A stretch of 64,000 nt of DNA, taken from positions 11,356,593 through 11,420,592 of the forward strand of contig NW_004624776.1 of the NCBI RefSeq assembly GCF_000247695.1, in the 5' to 3' direction. Source of the stretch: Heterocephalus glaber (taxonomy: Eukaryota; Chordata; Mammalia; Rodentia; Bathyergidae). A program made the position numbers and the translations under genes. How positions within the stretch are numbered: position 1 is the first letter of the stretch; every line of letters begins with the position of its first letter. Below the pieces are notes generated by a model. It saw nothing but the letters and a program-made list of their open reading frames with translations, had not been told where the DNA came from and did not search any database. Positions 10,451 through 25,400 of the stretch are shown here, one piece after another.

Positions 10451-13400
10451 GTAATTCTGCTTCCCTATGCATTGCCTACAATCGTAGGTAGATTAAATAC
10501 AGCATACCATAACTCAAGCTTTTATTGAATATAATATTTATACCCAAGAATGTGTTAACCATTGAGGAAGCAAAAATGACGTTCCTGTCTTCAAGAAAGT
10601 GTACTAGTTTAGTGGAGGAGATAGTTTTACAATTATTAATATGAAGATGTAATTAGTGTTTGATGTGTGTTATATACAAAGATAGAATTTTATATGTTGG
10701 GAAATAAGAAATTATAATCTGTTTTTTGGCTGCCTGGCTTTCTATCTCAAGAATGAAGTTTTTTTTTTTTCTATAGGATTGTGATTTGTTGTTTGTATAA
10801 TGCTTTGGTATGTTAACTCATTTTATCCTCTCAGTAATCTTAGATATAGAGCACTTATTTTCACTATTGAAGCTGTGGGGGTGGAGGGGCAATCAACACA
10901 GAAATTTAAAACTTGACCCAAGTTGTACCCAAGGAAAGGAAAGAGACAGAGTAAGTACTGAGATCTCCTGGTTTAAGACAAATAAGTTTTAATTCTTCTC
11001 CTCCCTTTTAAAAATATAGTTTCTGCACAAGGCTTATAAATTCTTTGAATTAATTCTTTCAGTGAGACTGATTCCAGAAGAGTATTTATTTCAGGTCATC
11101 ATCTCATAAGTTTTGTTTCCTTTTTCACAACTCCAGAATAGTCAAAAATCATTTTTGTTATTTGATATTGCTGGGATTTGTAAATATCTTTTGAAATATA
11201 TTAATGGATTTGGGGGTTTTGAATTTCTTTCCAAGGATTATAAAGAAGTACATACAAATCAAAGAGGATTTCAAATACTATCCATTGCCTAGCTCTCTTC
11301 CTGATATTTTCTTTGTTTAAAATCTGTAAAATATGTTACCCATGTTAACATTTCTACTAACTTTCACTGTTTGATGGTTCTTCCTGAATCAGTTTCCTTC
11401 TATACTTTGTTAAAACTTTGTTTTATTCCCAAAAGACATTAGCTCCATATTGCTTTAACCATTATTGCTATACATTAATGATCTTTTTGATCTCTTTTGG
11501 AAAGAACTGATTTTAATTTCTATTCATTAATCAGTTTTTGTTTTTAAAATTCTAACTCATGTTACCTAGTCATAGTGTAAGAGGACTTCTGCACTGTGTT
11601 CCTGAAAATGGTATGACAATACCACTCCACATTTATGCTATCTTTGAGGATGGGATGGATACTAGCTGATTGTTTGCATTGATTATTATAATCTGATATC
11701 TGCTTATGTGCCAAGCACTGTCTAGGCACTGGGGAGAAGAAAAAGCCTTCAGGAATCTGACAGTATAGCAAGAAAGACACACAGTCAGCAGTTATGTAAT
11801 ACACGGTGTCATTGGTAGGAAGAAAAAGGAAGCGGGGATGGTGAGAAGGAGGGAATGGCCAGGGTTGAGTAGGCAGTTGGAGCAGCTCTCTGCTAAGGTA
11901 ACATTAGAGATTCGAAGTGAGAAGCCATTTGAAGATCGGAGGTTAAACTGTTACAAGCAGAAAGAACAGAAAGTTCAATTGCCCTGAGTGCTTGAAGGAT
12001 GGCTGGAAAGTTACCATGGTGTGAGATTGGAGTAAGATGAAGATGAAATTAGAGAGGAAGATAAAGGCCTAGAGCTTGGGTTATATTTTGAAAACCAAGG
12101 GGAACTCTTGGAGGGCCCTGAGCAGTTGGGTGGTGTGTCCTGATTTGCATCTGGAAAAGATCCCTCTGGAGGAACTGGTGAGCAGCGGAGCTAGGGAGAT
12201 CAGCCAGAGGCTATGCCAGTGAGAATTAAAAGTCCTCTGTGCAGATGACTTCTGTAGGCTCATTCTACAGAAAATTTAGGAAAAAATTTGGAAGAAATGA
12301 AACAGGGTGGTTATCTCATTGTGTTAGCTAGAACTGTCAGCTGGACATTTTAGGATCATTTAAAGTGGGGCTTGAGGTCACGTCACCTGACATCTACGTG
12401 TAGCTGTGTGCTCCCAATTCACTGAATTCACTGAGCAATATATATAGTTTGTTTTAGACCAGATCTACTTTTTTTCATATCATTTTAGCTGTTTCAACCC
12501 CTATTGTTCATTCATTCCTTCATTCATTCATTCATTTATTCATGCAGAAAATGTCAAGCACAGCTAATATATGGCAAGTTCTGTTTTAAGTGCCAGGGAT
12601 ACAGCAGTAATGAGATGAAGAGTTGGTGTTCTTAAGGAACCTGCACATATGTAGCAGTGCTTCAGGTGTTGTAGAGAGATACAAAATCAAGTGTGTTCTT
12701 AATCTTGTTCTCAAATTACCCCTAATAGATTTGAGTAAATAAGTTCTTTTATTTATTTTAGTCAGTTCTTTTTCCCCAGAAGAGCATAAAAGGTATTTTA
12801 TGTAATGAAAGCTACAGTACAGCTGTTTCTGAAGAAAACAAAATTTATTTTTAAAGCGACTTAACATTCATTTTTACATTAATGCTGCAGCTATATCAGG
12901 ACTATAATTTATAATTATACATTTATTTAATAATGAAATTGTCTGTCTCTCCTACTAGACTGTCAGTTCCATGACGGAGGGAACCCATTTGTTTTTGCTC
13001 ACCATTGTATTCCCAGCACATAATCCAGTTCCTGGCACATAGTAGGTGCTTACTAAATATTTGTTGAATGTATGAATGAATGAATGAATTTGTTTAACTT
13101 ACCAAATCAGTTTTCCCATTATGCTGTTTAGCAGATTAGAAAGCCAACCATAAAAAACTAGTGTTTTAAAAATTATGCCAAGGGTGGTAGTGCACTCCTG
13201 TAATCCTAACACTAGGGAGGTTGAGGCAGGAGGGTTGCCATGAGTTCAGAGCATGCCTTGGTTACATTGTGAGTTCAAGGCCAGCTTGAACTACATAGCA
13301 AGACCCTGTCTCAAAAGAAAAAAAAAAAATGATATAGTTTGCAGGAATTGCTTGTTTTGATATTTGTTTTTCTCATTGATATTTTAAAATCTGTAATACC

Positions 13401-16400
13401 TGCTTTCGGGTACTGTTAAGATTCCAGTGTACTATTTCCAGAGAATGAAGTCAGTGGAGGTATTTCTGTGGATATGAAGTCATTGTTTCGTGGTAAAAGG
13501 ATTACCCCCACATAAGATGATGTTAAAAAATTTTTGCACATCTTTTTGCTTTAGCAAAAAGCATTTATTTTGAAAAACATGAATGTGTGCTGAAATAATT
13601 TTCTTAACAGGGAAAAATTAGACTATATGAGTGTGTGGCCGTGAGCTGGCAGTTGCTTATCCTAGTGAATCATCTCCAGTTCTAACCAGAGCCACAGAAG
13701 TGTTTATAAAATCTTTTTATTAGCCTTCTTCCATTATCCTGTTTAGCTTCTTCCATGACTTTTCCAATTCATTCTCACTGTTCTTAAGTCTCCTCATTAA
13801 TTGTAGCATAGTTACCTTCCAGCCCTTAAGTTAGTGAGCAAGAGGTGAAAGTGTTTGGTTTTTAAGGGCATCAGGTATACTTAAGGAAGCTATCTAGACA
13901 TGGAAGTGTCAGGTTAGTGTAGGAGTCAGGGTGCCCTATAAATTAGGCCCACAGTGGGTTTGGCAAATGATCTCAGGGAGAGGACACTCAGGTCACAGTA
14001 TGGCTATATCTTGCGTGCTTTTTTGACTGAAGGCAAGTTTTGATATGCAAGTGAAAGAGTAAGAGGTTAGAAATGTCAGCTGGGAACTAGAAAATGCTAA
14101 AAGGTTGAAGAGATGGGGAATTTATTTAGAACCCAATACAGTTACTAGAAGAAGCAACCAAAAGGGTTGGGAATAAAGAAAATCTCAATGATGAGGCAGA
14201 AGACAAGGTACAATAAGTAAATGAGAGTAGTAGAAGATAGGAGACTGGGATTGAGGAGTGTTCATTATTTTGGGGGATGGAGAATTATTGCTTTGAGAGG
14301 CAAGTTTAAAGGTAATTGACTTTATTTTTTTAATTTTTTAATTTTTTATTTTTTGTAATTGACTTTCTTTATCTCATCTTTGGCCTAGAGACCTTTACAT
14401 GGTGGAGCCATGTGAGGATTTGAAGCATAAATTAGCTTGGACCACCGAGGGAGTTTGCAGAGTTGCAGGCTACCTCAGTGTTGCAGGTAGCTGCGGAACT
14501 TCTGCTTTGAGCAGGGAGTGGGGAAGGGTGACAGCTACTGTGAATCTACTATTCCTTAAGGGCAAAAATACAGCGGACATAGCCTGCCAAATTAAAGTTG
14601 TTTTGTGTGGCTAATGCAGAAACTGTTGGAACTCATGGCTTTTATTGTTCTTAAATATGATAGGGAGTTTAAGGATTATTCCTTCAGACTAAATTTATAG
14701 CAGGAAAATGAAATGTGGCTGTAACTGGACTCTTATATTTGATTTGAGATTCAAATTTGTGGGTGGATTGAGTATGTAAAAACAAAAAATGATCATGAAA
14801 GATTTGATGTTAATTTTACCATATAATTCAGGAGATATCAGGGAAAATTCTTATGCAGAAAGATTCAGGTTCTACACATTACAGTTTTATATTTGCAGTG
14901 TGAAATTGAAAGAAAGATGCCTTCATTAGTGGACTGAGTAAGGGAAGCTGACTTGAGCTAGATAAAAGAAGTGAAGCAGACTAGACAGGTGCAGGAATGG
15001 TTTTTAAAAATTGTGAGGGCTCAAGAAGTAACTATGAAGGATGCGCAACAGACTGTAATGGGGTGCAAAAAAGTAGGCTTTTTATTTTGTATAGAAAAAT
15101 CTTCATACAGAAAAATAGAAGTTCCTCTGGATGCTCTGCCCTCTTCCCAACCCCTCAGTCTCTTCTTAGAAATAACTTGCTCTAGCCAAACCTTTCTGTG
15201 GCATTTAAATATATATATCCAGGTAGAAAGCTGTAGTTACAGTTTTGTGGAGTCTTTTGATTGTTGGTTGTTGTTAATAAATGGGATCCATTTATACATG
15301 TTCAGCATCTTTGCTTTGTTGAATATCTTGAAAAGTTTGCTATATTATTATTTTATGTGGAAGTGCTTCCTTTTAAACTATGGTATTGCCCAGTGTTTCA
15401 TAACAAAATTATAACATAATTTGAATAAACTATTCTGTTGATAAAAACTTAAGATATTTTCAGACTCTTACTGTTATTAATGAGCAATCATATCCAACTT
15501 GTTTTGGTACGTATTTATCTGGCTTTTGTCTCTAGGTGAATTAGGTTGTATTCTGTTAAAGGTATTGCTGAAATTACACCTCAAAGCAAGTATGCTATGC
15601 ATGTTCACAGCTCCAGGAACAATGGTTAAAAATGCCCATTTTTCCATACTTAAGCCAATACTAGATACAAAGTCATTTTTTTGTTTTGTTAAAGTGATGG
15701 GCGTAAAATGATGTTTTGACATTGTTTTAAATTTTTTATCTCCCATTTTCTTACCATTTATTATTTGGGCATTTCTATTTCTACATTCAATTGCCGATTA
15801 TTTTCCTTTGGCATGTTTTGGTTGGTATTTTTTCTAGTTTTGTAAGAGATTATAAAAAAATACTCTGAATATTAAGACTTTACATACTTGGGACATTAAT
15901 GTGTAGATTTGTTCTTTATTTTTTTACTTGTCTTCATTTATGTTGTCTTTGCCATACAGAAGTTCTTAAGTTTTATGTGGTTTTTCCTTTCTGAGTTTTG
16001 TATTCTGCTTCAGTAACAATAATAGTAGTAATGTTCATGTTCTTTGAGCACTTGCAGTGTTTTATTCTGACCACTTTTAATCTTCATAATAACCATTTGA
16101 GGCAGACATTATCGTTAGCCCAGGTTTTTAGATGAGAAACTGTACCTTAGCGGGGGAGGTTAAGTAAATTGCCTGTGACATTTAGAGGTAGAACCATAAT
16201 ACCATCCTTTACAGCCTGGCCCTAACCAGGTACACCTTTAATTGGTACTTTTTAAAGCCAGTCCGCTCTGCCACATACTGAATTGAACCCAGGTTCTTGC
16301 ACATGCTAAGGAAGCACTCTACCAATGAGCTACATTTTATTTTTTATTTTGAGGCAGGATCTCTGTGTTTCTCAGTCTGTCCCAGAACCTGGAATCCTCC

Positions 16401-19400
16401 TGTCTCAGCTTCATGAGTAAAGTTACAGACATGCACCTCTGCCCCCAGATTAATTGGTTTTTTAATACCAAGATGGAAATCATTATTCGTTTATTTAGAA
16501 TATACCTCATCTGTTAATACCTTCACTTGTTGTAATTTTATTTTTATAACTTTGCAAAGGAGGATGGTGTCTTTATTTTATAGACAGTTAAAACCTTTTT
16601 TATTAGTATAAGGTTGAACATTTTCACATTTTTTAGGCTTTTGGGTTTCTTTCCTGTAAATCGGTGATTTCAGGTCTTTTGTCTAATTTGCTTTTCTTTT
16701 GTATGAGAAGATACTATTTTTACATTACAGAAGATGTTAATAATTTCCAGGTTTCAATGTTACTCTTTTTTTCCTGTAACTTTTAAAATGATTTCTAATG
16801 CATAGAACTTTAATTTTTGCAGTCATACTTGTAGCTTTTCTAAAATATAATTTTAATTTCTTTTGCCTTAGATCTTTCCTAATTTCCTCTAAATTTGTAT
16901 GCATTCATTTAAAAAATTAAATTGTAGTCTTTCTGGAATTTATTAAATGTGCATTGAAGATCTAAAAATAAACTTTGCTAAATAGGTAATTTTTCTCAGT
17001 GCAGTTTATTGAACAATGCAGAGATGTTCTTGTTTAAGTAGGCTCACTCTTTCCATTACTTTCTATGTTGCCTGGTGGAATTAGGCGGCCTAGTTTGAAT
17101 CTTGGGTTTTGCCTTTCCTTGCAATGTGACTTTACCCTCTCTAATTCTGTTTTGTCATTGTAAAATAAGGTTAATGGCAATATCACCTGGTTATTAAGAG
17201 ATTCAAACGCGATGGTTCTTCTAAGGCCCTTGCTGTTCTGTGATAGGGTTGCATCATGTCAAGCCCAGCACTTGATATTAGCATTGCCAGTGTCCCCATT
17301 TTAGCTCTTCATTTGTGTAACCGCACAAAACATTCATGGAATTTTTAAATCTCACAGTTGGAAGAGACTTGAGAAATTCTCTGGCTTTAAAAGATAGTTC
17401 CCAATACCATAGCAGAACCTGACTGATAGCAGAGTCACCTGGAGGGCCACTGAAAAGTTCCAGCTTCTGGGCTTCACTGCACACCTACTGAATCAGACTC
17501 ACTGGGATGCATGGCCTAGGAATTTACTTTTAATAAACTGATTCTTAAGTGGTTAGCATGGCCTTGTCAAGTGGTTGAACAGCTTCTGCTTTGAAGCTTG
17601 CTGTGTTGAGATATTTTTGGAATAATAGGTTAGATGAGCTAATAAAAAGCAGTTGTTTCGTATCTGCCCAGTATCCTGTAAATGTGTGATAGGTTTTATC
17701 CTGTTTTTATGGATCATTATTAAGATTTTCATTCATCTTAACTTTATTTTTCTCCAGTTCAGTCCTAACTTTCAGATGTGAAAGTTATGTTTCTTGTACA
17801 TTACAAGTAATACTAAACATTTGTAATTTTAGTTTTGATAAAATACTAGGCATTCATTTTTAAATTGTTTTTTGTAAAGTTATTAATTCTGAAATAATTC
17901 TTTAATATTCCATTTTTATTTTTAGAGCTTTTTGATAACTATATGCAACAAGATGCCCATGAATTCTTAAATTACCTACTAAATACAATTGCTGATATTT
18001 TACAAGAAGAAAGAAAACAGGAAAAACAAAATGGTCGCTTACCTAACGGTAACATTGATAATGAAAATAACAACAGCACACCAGACCCAACGTGGGTTCA
18101 TGAGATTTTTCAGGGAACATTAACTAATGAAACCAGATGTCTTACTTGTGAAACTGTAAGTACATCCTAAAATGTTATGTGGGAAAAAATGTGATTCATT
18201 ATTTTAAAGGTTCTTGAAAATGAGAGTATGGGAGATGAACTTAAAAATCTTAGGTATAATATAAATGTTAAATATGTATTTTTCATTTAAAAGGAATCTT
18301 TATTTTATGTAATACTGCTGATTGACAGTTAATACCTGAGATGATAGATACTTATAGTAGTCTGAACTATTTAATTTTATTTCAGATTAGGAAATCATAG
18401 GACCATGTTGTGGAAATTGTGTGTCTTAGGTAAACTTGCAGGAAAATTATAGGTCAGAGGTGTACAGTTGTCTGTCTCTTAACGAGGATACATTGTGAGA
18501 AGAGCATCCTAGGTGATTTCATCATTGTGGAGATTCTAGAATATACTTACTCAAACCTAGATAGCAGGTCAATTCATGTAAACACGAAATATATGAGGCT
18601 GCATAACATAGTATACACTGTACAGTACACTTTTCCTTTAAAAGGAATATACTCTAATGATAAAAGGTTTAGTAAATACATAAAATAGGAACATTATCAT
18701 TTACTTTCAAGCATTATATACAGTACTGTCCTTTTGTATGATTGGTAGCACAGTGGGTTTGTGAACATCATCATCATCACAAATACATCAAAAATATGTT
18801 GTGCTGTAACAGAGACAGTTCCCACATCATTAGGTGATAGAAATTTTTCAGCTCCATTATAATCTTACAGGACCACTCGTGTGGTCTGTCCTTGACCAAG
18901 GTGGCATGTGACATATGGTTGTGTGTTGTTTTTTCTTCTTCCTACAGTTAGTGTGGTATGTATTGTCGCAGTAAAAATTACTAAACCATACTGTGTACAT
19001 TTGAGAAGGGCAAAATACCTTTTCATTGGATACTTTGTAAAAATGAAGCTTAAAAATTAGTTATTCCCAGGTTTGGCTAACCTAGCACTCATTTTAGTCT
19101 TTGCCATCTAATTTCTCATCTGTGGCATGAAAGGTGAGACTTTTTAAAACAAGCATCTATTATCTAATTAATGATCAATGTCAGTAGTGTAATTTTACTT
19201 AGTGAAGGACACAATACTAGTAAGTTAAGTTCTCTAAATAAAGTCTTAGTGGTGAACCTCATTCACCTACATGAAGGAGATATAACTGAGTGCTTGAATA
19301 CATCAACAGTGGCTTGTGAAGATGTTTTCGTGTTAGAGGAAGAGTATCTTTGGTGTAAGATTTTTTTTCCATTGCCCCATCCATCAGTTAATTGCAGTAA

Positions 19401-22400
19401 TGACTTGACAACTTTGATGTCAGGAATTGAATTTTAAAGATGTATCTTATAAGAAAACATGTTATTATAAGATGAATTCCAAGCCCTAAAAATATTTTGT
19501 TCATTTATTAGAGTAGTAGTGCTATTGAAGTAGTAGATGTAATGGGAGTTTTGGAGTCTTTTGATGTTTATTAGAGCTTGATCTGTGTTAGAAAATCTCG
19601 GATGTGTATAACTGAGTCGTCTTTAATGAGGCACAATAGTTGAATTTGTTTAGGATGTTGAGAAATGCAGAAGTAGATGAAACAGGCAAGGTAGATTCAG
19701 GGCCCACCTTTAAGGCCTTTGGGATGTTCTACCAAGGCCTCTGAAGTCAGTGTTGTAGCCTAGGGATGAGAGGGGAGTTGTAGTAGTCATTTTCCCATCA
19801 CTGGAACAAAATACCCAATACCTAACCCAAAAGGATCAGAGGTTTATTTTGGCTCACAGTTTGTAAGAGTTCAGTCCATGGTTGACTGGCTCCAAGGCAG
19901 AAGTGGCAAAATACTTGTGGAAGAATATGGTGGAGGTCGGCTGTTCACCACATGGTAGCCAAGAAGGGGGAGAGGGGGAGATAAAAAAAAAAGAGCTGGG
20001 GACAAGAATATGCTTTACAGATCATGCCCACGTGACTTACCTCTAGTCGGGCCCCACCTCCTAAAAGCATATTGAGCTATGAACTCACTAATGGATTAAT
20101 CTACTGATGAGTATAGTACCCCCATAATCCAGTTGTCTACCTTTGAACACAGGAGACTGGGGGAGGGGCATTTACATAAAAATGGATGTAAAGATGCAGC
20201 GTTTTTGAAGGAGAAAGTGATATCAGCCATCTCTATTCAGAGTGCTTAAATATTTATTAATGTGACTTGTAAGGAATGGGTATTGATATTCCTATACATT
20301 CTTCACTAAGTCCTTCTGTGGCCTGCATTATATGTTTGTGGATGGTTCCCCAACAATTAAGCATGATTTGAGAATATTCTCTCAGAACCTAAGGCATCAT
20401 TATTCAGATTCATTAAATCACCATGTACCATGTCTATATCTAGGACATCCAAGGACGTCTCAAGAGTACATATATATCATTTCTTTTTTGGTTTAGTATT
20501 GCACAAGTATTTACCAATTATGCCAGGTAGAAGATGAGTAGATGAGAAGAAGATAATTAAAACATGAGTCTCTGATCTTAAGCTACCCATAGGATAGTAA
20601 AGACCACCCAGCAGATAGTCCCAGCACAGTGGGTTACAGTAGAGGTAAGCCCAGGATGCCATCCGAGTCAGAATTGTATATGTAATCCAAGTGGGAGTGG
20701 GGAGTGTGGGGAATGTGCAGGACTGAGCTTCCTGGAAGAGGTAGGGCTTTTGTGTTAGTAATGCATTTGTTGCAGTGGGGAGGGGGCTGTTTTCTGTAGT
20801 ACTTCTTTCTAATGTTGTTTGTTCTATGAGGGCTCCTTCTTAGGCTCTTTTCTTGGATTTTCTTTCACTATTTATTCATTAAATGTGGGTGTTACCAAGG
20901 GTTTCATCCTGGGTTGCTTTTCATTCTGCACTGTGAGGATTATGTTCCATTTATATTATCATGTGAACTGCTGAGTCCAAGTCCAAATCTCTAGCCTAGA
21001 TGTTTTCCCTGAGTCTTGAACTAGGATCTCTCAGTGCTTTGTATGAGGTGATGTTGGTTGGACACACTAGCCCAGTAGAAATGCCACTTCTGAAAGTTTA
21101 GTGCTCCACTTGGTGACTGCCTGGTACCAACATGATTGCAGTACAAACATAGTAAGTCAGATACACCCAGATGATCCAGAGCAGCGTTACGTCATGAGGG
21201 TTTTTTTCCTTCTTCTAATTATCCTAAAAGTGAACATTTAGAATGAAGACCTCTAAGGCAGTATCTGAGAACCTCATTAGGAGACACACCAGGCTGGTTC
21301 ATCTTTACTTCTCTTCAGCCTACACATGAACCCTCCTGGATGTGCTCTAGCCTACCTCTGATGTACTATCCCTTGTCACCCTGTCAGCTTTCCTACTAAC
21401 TCAGGCTAATTATTTTTCCCTAAACATATCAACTTGTCTTTCACGTCTCTGAATCACACACCTCCCCACACACTTCCACCTTTGTTGTATTGAGAATTGA
21501 ACCCAGGGTTTTGCATGTGCTAGATAAATCTCACAAAGTTGCCCAGGCTAGTCTTGATCTTGTGATCCTCCTGCCACAGCCTCTTAGAGCTGGAATTACA
21601 GGCCTGCATCTTGTGCCATAGCTTCTTCACCTTTGTTTTTCACTGGATATTTTGAGACCCAGATCATTTATCTTGTAGTATTACTCTACCTTGTGTTGTA
21701 TGGTAAAATGGCATCTTTTTTTTTTGTACTGGGGATCGAACTCGGGACCTTGTGCTTGTGAGGCAGGCGGCAGAACCACAGAGCTAAATCCCTGGCCCTA
21801 GAATGGCATCTTAAATGAAGGTTTAGGCTGTAAGGTTAGCTTAATGTAGAAAATTAATGTAGTCAAATCCTCTTGAAACTGCCTTGAATTATTGTAAAAT
21901 ACAGTATGCACAGTGCTCCTGTTTACTTGTATTTGTCTAAACTAAGATATGGATGCCTGTGATCAGTCACAGCTTCATGCAACTGAGTCTGTAACACTGA
22001 TGCAATGTTGAAATAGGAAAGCATTTAAAACCTAATGTGTAGTCAGCATGGATGAAAGGCAGAAGGGAACCGCATCAGGCATGTTTCCTACTGCATGCTC
22101 ACCTTAGAATAGAATCACTGAAGGAAACAGGGAAATGTATGTGTGAAGTTCTGTTCTATTGTAATTCAAATAATCGGACAATAACTTTCTATAAAATAAT
22201 TTACTCAGATTAAAATCTTGTATTAGATTTTGGAAGAGATAAGGGTAAGTCATAAGTCAAGATTATAATTTTGGATTTTCTACAGGTACTTCATTCAGTC
22301 TTGGTTTGTTTTCTGAGAATCAGTATATGTGTACATGCTTTGAAATAACATTCAGATTTTGGAAAATAATGAAATTTTGCAGTCAGATATTTGCTTTGAT

Positions 22401-25400
22401 GTTTTACTTATCATGTGATAACTTACTTATTCAATATCCTTTTGTATATTCAAGTCATGTAGTTTTCTTTTGAACTTGAGGAAAAATAATTATTTAGAAT
22501 ATACTGAATTATGTCAATGAGGAACCATGGTTTCTTAATATTTGAAGAAATCAAAGATGATTTCCTATTTTTACAGATAAGCAGCAAAGATGAAGATTTT
22601 TTAGACCTTTCTGTTGACGTGGAACAAAACACATCAATTACTCACTGTTTAAGGTATGTGTAGAATTATTGTTTTGAAATTTAAATAATTTTTTTAGTGA
22701 ATTCATGATTTTCTTCTATATACAAATAAAGTTATTTTTAATTTTACACAGGGGTTTTAGCAACACAGAAACTCTGTGCAGTGAATACAAATATTACTGT
22801 GAAGAGTGTCGCAGCAAACAGGAAGCACACAAACGGTAATTTAGTGCCTCTTGGATCTTTCAGTGATTTTTGTTTTTGCATGTTGCAGGGCCTTTTCAAG
22901 CTGACAGTGTTCTGTGAGAAGTTACACTGAGTAAAACTTAATTTTATCACCAATGATTAAGGCTGATTGAGTATTGCTAGATAAATGACACTGCATAGAG
23001 TGCTTTTGTTACAAAACTGTCCCCTCAGGTGATTTTCTACATTTAGTGATTATATAATAGTCATAAACTAGTACAGATAAAAGTTTGGCTTTGAAGCTTT
23101 CCTAATTATTTGGAGACTTTTTCTTGATGAGGAAGAGGGAGAAAATTGTACCCCTCACCCCATTCCAGCTTCTGCTATTCCTACCTTGGATAATGTATGC
23201 CCTCATAGTATGTTATAAACACAGTTTTGTTGTCAAAGATGAAATCATCATTGATGTTACCTTTCTAATTTGAAACAGTCTCAAACTCACAGATGAGTTG
23301 CACGAATAATACCAACAATGTTGTTTTTTTTTTAATCCTACACCCTTTAAAAGTGCATTACTAATAGGCTAGTTCATGATCCCTAGACACTTCAGTAGCT
23401 ATTTCTTAACAAGAAAGAAGTTTTCCTCCATGCCCAATCCCATCCAAATTAGGAAATGCAAGGGCATGCTACTATTATCTTAGGTCTAATTCTGGTATCA
23501 TGACATTAATTCCTTCATAGAGGCAGGATTTAGTCCAGAATCATACATTGTTCCCTAGCCTTTTCTTCCCTTTATGATCATTACTCTTAAGAGAATCACA
23601 GGTTAGTTGTTTTATAGAATGTCCTTTGTTTGGGTTTGTCTTGTGTTTTCTGTTGATTAGATTTAGCTTGTGTATCTTGGACAGGAATCTTTTAAAAGTG
23701 GTGCTGCACTCTTCTCATTGTATCCTGTTAAGTAGCTTACAACTTTGATGTGTCTCATGTGTTGCGGTGTCCTCATGTTTGATGACTTCCTAGAAGGCTT
23801 CAGTACTGAGCTTATAGTCTTGCTGTCAGCTAAGATTTATTACAGGGAAAGGATACAAAGCACACCCACCAAAGGGGAAAGAAAACCAGGCAAACTTCCA
23901 GAAGTCTCTGTGCAGTAGGGTCACACAAAACACTGAATTCCTCCAGCATAATGGCATCATGGGAAGCTCTTCACAAACTCACTGGCCAAGATTTTTATTG
24001 GGGACCAGTCATATAGCCACCCTCTGCTTAGTACACACCATTGTCCGGACCAGTGTTGTTTATTGCAACAATCTGGGTACAGTGAAATACCTTCATCATT
24101 TAATGTGTAGTAGGAATACTCCCCAAATCCAACTTCTCAGATACCATCTAAGGACTAGCCTTGGAAGTGGGCCTTTCTAAAGGTAGTCTGAGGCCATGTT
24201 AACTCTTACCCTTACTGGTGCTGCTATCCCTGAACATTTGATGATGGTGATATTTCTCAGAGTTCTCTACCATTAAGCTACACTTTTCCTGTTGTAATTT
24301 GTATTGCCTTTCTATTACAGTATTTACTTACTAGGTCAGAGATATTTTGAAATTGTAAATGTAATATCTCCTCCTCACTCCCTCCCCCCTATTCTTCCTC
24401 AGTATGGACCCAAGGATTCCTTTTTTATTCAATGTGTTATAATCCTTTACCATTCTTATTTATTTCCATGTTTTAGTTATCCCCAGGTTGGCCAGTAGGA
24501 CCCCTCTTCAGGCTGCCTCCTATGTCTTTTTGATATGCCCATCATTTTTTGAGCAATTCTTTACTTTCTGGCACTAGATATCCTAGGCTCATTTTTCGAA
24601 GGGACTGTGGTACTCATTAGGCAAGAATGATGTTTGGACACCAGGACTTTATGTAGGTGTACTCACTGCTATTGAAATATCATTATTCCTAAGCTCCCTT
24701 AATGAACATCGTGAATATACCATTACCTATACCACTATTTACTTCTCTTATTCATTTACTGATCTTTATAGCTATATTAAAAACCATGAATTCCAGTGAT
24801 AGCTCCAGTTACAACTAATAAGATACAGTTTATTTTAGTGTCTCCTTTTTAATATTTACAGTTCCCTTCTGAGTGAAAATTCACTTCTATTACCTTTGTG
24901 ATATTTACTTACTTGGTCAGTGCACTTGTGACTAATTAATTTCACTTTCCCTACCTCCTCTTTCCTTTACACATACATATGTGTACATGTACACACACAC
25001 TCTCAGGACACCCTCAGTCACCTTGGGCTTCCCTTTCCTGCTTACTCTGATAACTGTCTTATTTGGTCCCACATAGTGATTGAACTGAATTGTTTATAAG
25101 GGAAAGAGCTAGGATTTTTAAGTGATTTTGTTTTTGTTTTGGACAAAGATAAGTTTATTAGGAAAGGAGGTGTTTTGGGTAATGGGTATAGGTAAATCAG
25201 AGCAGATTACTTACTAGTCCCTGCCATTAGTGCAGATAATGCAGACATCTCAGTTAAGTTTGAACAGAAGCACAGGGACTGACATATTAGATTCATCTTG
25301 CAAATGTAGAGAGTGCTTAAGACTATTGGTTAAGGAAGATAGGGTCAAAGACTAAATCCAGCTAAGAGAAATACAACTTACAGACTTTGTTGACTACACG

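Larger units (their letters stand above)
10451..17925 (+). other. USP12: USP12 intron (probable intron 3)
   Basis: This is a 7.5 kb GT-AG intron. It contains MIR and L2 fossils, one B1, one B1-dID, a MER5A-like element and a short A/T insert flanked by a duplicated target site. The stretches 10990-11655, 13335-14310, 14370-16015, 16450-17080 and 17605-17925 show nothing I can assign. A 147-codon open frame at 14971-15414 has no recognisable domain and is judged to be chance in AT-rich DNA. Confidence 0.9.
18156..22576 (+). other. USP12: USP12 intron (probable intron 4)
   Basis: This is a 4.4 kb GT-AG intron. It holds a Tigger-family (MER44-like) fragment, a MaLR LTR, an L2 segment, a B1-dID and an ID SINE, listed separately. 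The parts 18930-19770, 20165-20820 and 21815-22576 are unassigned. Confidence 0.9.

Noticed and set aside
10063..10491. 142-codon open frame on + containing the USP12 exon
   Set aside because: Only 10237-10450 is coding. The upstream part is MITE and intron and the frame opens on GTG; the downstream part reads past the splice donor.
14971..15414. 147-codon open frame on + inside a USP12 intron
   Set aside because: It has no domain, splice or start context. It lies in AT-rich intron DNA and its composition (many Cys, Phe, Leu, Ile) fits chance.
24965..25012. CA/TG-rich stretch (ACATACATATGTGTACATGTACACACACAC)
   Set aside because: It is a short imperfect microsatellite, common in mammalian introns.
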